Source of the DNA: Lacinutrix sp. C3R15 | Lineage (GTDB): Bacteria > Bacteroidota > Bacteroidia > Flavobacteriales > Flavobacteriaceae | NCBI RefSeq assembly: GCF_018860825.1 | Contig: NZ_JAHKPZ010000012.1 | Span: 372,001-436,000, forward strand | DNA: 64,000 bases | Direction: 5' to 3' | Part shown: in pieces, positions 63,516 through 64,000 of the stretch | How positions within the stretch are numbered: position 1 is the stretch's first letter | Layout: every line of letters begins with the position of its first letter | Translations under genes and position numbers: made by a program | The notes under the pieces: generated by a model | Database searches by the model: none | Seen by the model: the letters and a program-made list of their open reading frames with translations, nothing else | Told to the model about the DNA's origin: nothing

Positions 63516-64000
63516 TAAGGTTGTGTTTTATAGTAACCTTGATGCGGAATATCTATAAAATATTCTTTTCTAGAAGCATTATTTAGTTTGGGTTCACGTA
63601 ACCAAGGGTTGTGAATTTTAAGTATTTTATAGTTTATACCAAATCCTTTAGCAAAACTTGCAAAATCGGTTACTACAGTATCTACCGCAACTTTGTAAGT
63701 TGGTACAAAACGGTATAAATCTTTATCTCTAAAATTGAAACCATATTTATCAGGATTACTTAAAATTTCTTTTAAAGCTATTATTCTAAACACATAACGA
63801 CCAGTCTCTTCACCTAAAAGCAAATCATAATAACTATTTACATCCTGCTCTTTTAATCTTCTTGCCATTCCTGCCATTCCTGCATTATAACCAGAAGCAG
63901 CAAGCGTCCAAGAACCTAATTTCTCTTTAGCTTTTTTTAAATATTCACAAGCAACCTCTGTTGCAAGTTCTACATTATAACGTTCATCTACATTATCATT
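63515..64000 (-). CDS. Lytic transglycosylase, C-terminal part (cut by the window edge)
   Basis: The frame is open to the right edge, so the N-terminus, signal peptide and catalytic Glu are outside. The visible part (RYNVELATEVACEYLKKAKEKLG, SWTLAASGYNAGM, DVNSYYDLLLGEETGRYVFRIIALKEIL) matches the end of the SLT lysozyme-like domain of MltD/Slt-type enzymes that cut peptidoglycan. The internal Met near 63877 is not the start. Co-transcribed with cls. Confidence 0.88.
   Translation of the reverse strand, partial: NDNVDERYNVELATEVACEYLKKAKEKLGSWTLAASGYNAGMAGMARRLKEQDVNSYYDLLLGEETGRYVFRIIALKEILSNPDKYGFNFRDKDLYRFVPTYKVAVDTVVTDFASFAKGFGINYKILKIHNPWLREPKLNNASRKEYFIDIPHQGYYKTQP

Noticed and set aside
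1-64000. CRISPR arrays, tRNA or rRNA genes, prophage or IS elements
   Set aside because: No direct-repeat/spacer pattern, tRNA-like fold, transposase, integrase or phage structural gene was found by reading.

Overview
The window is chromosomal DNA of a marine-type member of the Flavobacteriaceae (Bacteroidota). The evidence is very AT-rich DNA, several secreted proteins with the C-terminal type IX secretion (T9SS) sorting domain, Bacteroidota-only families (DUF4252, DUF4421, DUF6495, haem-binding domain), and promoters of the Bacteroidota form TTG-N19/20-TAnnTTTG. Most genes are ordinary core genes. No rRNA, tRNA, IS element, prophage or CRISPR array was seen. Genus was not determined.

Layout. 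1-7418: the end of a secreted GEVED/T9SS protein (possibly an M14 carboxypeptidase) and a 2019-residue multidomain surface protein. 7489-10333: hisS and an orphan FtsX/MacB-type permease. 10340-12340: an accessory block with a DUF6891 gene, a tiny membrane ORF, a ParDE toxin-antitoxin pair and palindromic spacers. 12404-16021: DUF6495, a GDPD lipoprotein, the rpsF-rpsR-rplI operon and a LytTR regulator. 16075-21060: priA and three exported proteins. 21224-24052: a TPR histidine kinase and its LytTR regulator. 24286-35350: mostly housekeeping genes (nadC, rlmH, hpf, a non-canonical purine NTPase, a DEAD-box helicase, trmH, a sirtuin). 35347-42960: FucU, SDR, VOC, serine hydrolase, glycosyltransferase, haem-binding protein and purB. 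43323-45476: an ECF sigma/anti-sigma operon with two DUF4252 proteins. 45539-46960: an S41 protease.

The cobalamin locus (47026-53330) is the clearest functional unit. A cobalamin riboswitch with its own promoter precedes a BtuB-like TonB receptor and a BtuG-like beta-propeller lipoprotein. The btuF-btuC-btuD importer is divergent and lies outside riboswitch control. A 35-residue membrane ORF sits between the two arms. After it come rmuC, two small membrane proteins, a thioesterase, a SatD/DUF3307 operon, a cupredoxin, a short carB, rpmH, a TPR membrane protein, cardiolipin synthase and a truncated lytic transglycosylase gene.

The most unusual structure is the promoter of the SatD/DUF3307 operon. 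It has three 28-bp tandem repeats, each with an ATTCC-N8-GGAAT palindrome, and the third palindrome lies exactly between the -33 and -7 elements. SatD ends in a helix-turn-helix-like segment, so a self-regulated two-gene system of unknown role is likely. Other notable items are an intergenic element with crossing inverted repeats (30790-30893), a textbook ECF promoter (GTAAC-N16-CGTC) before the sigma gene, and a 14-bp inverted repeat built into the end of rlmH. Promoters and RNA structures were found by eye and not scored.
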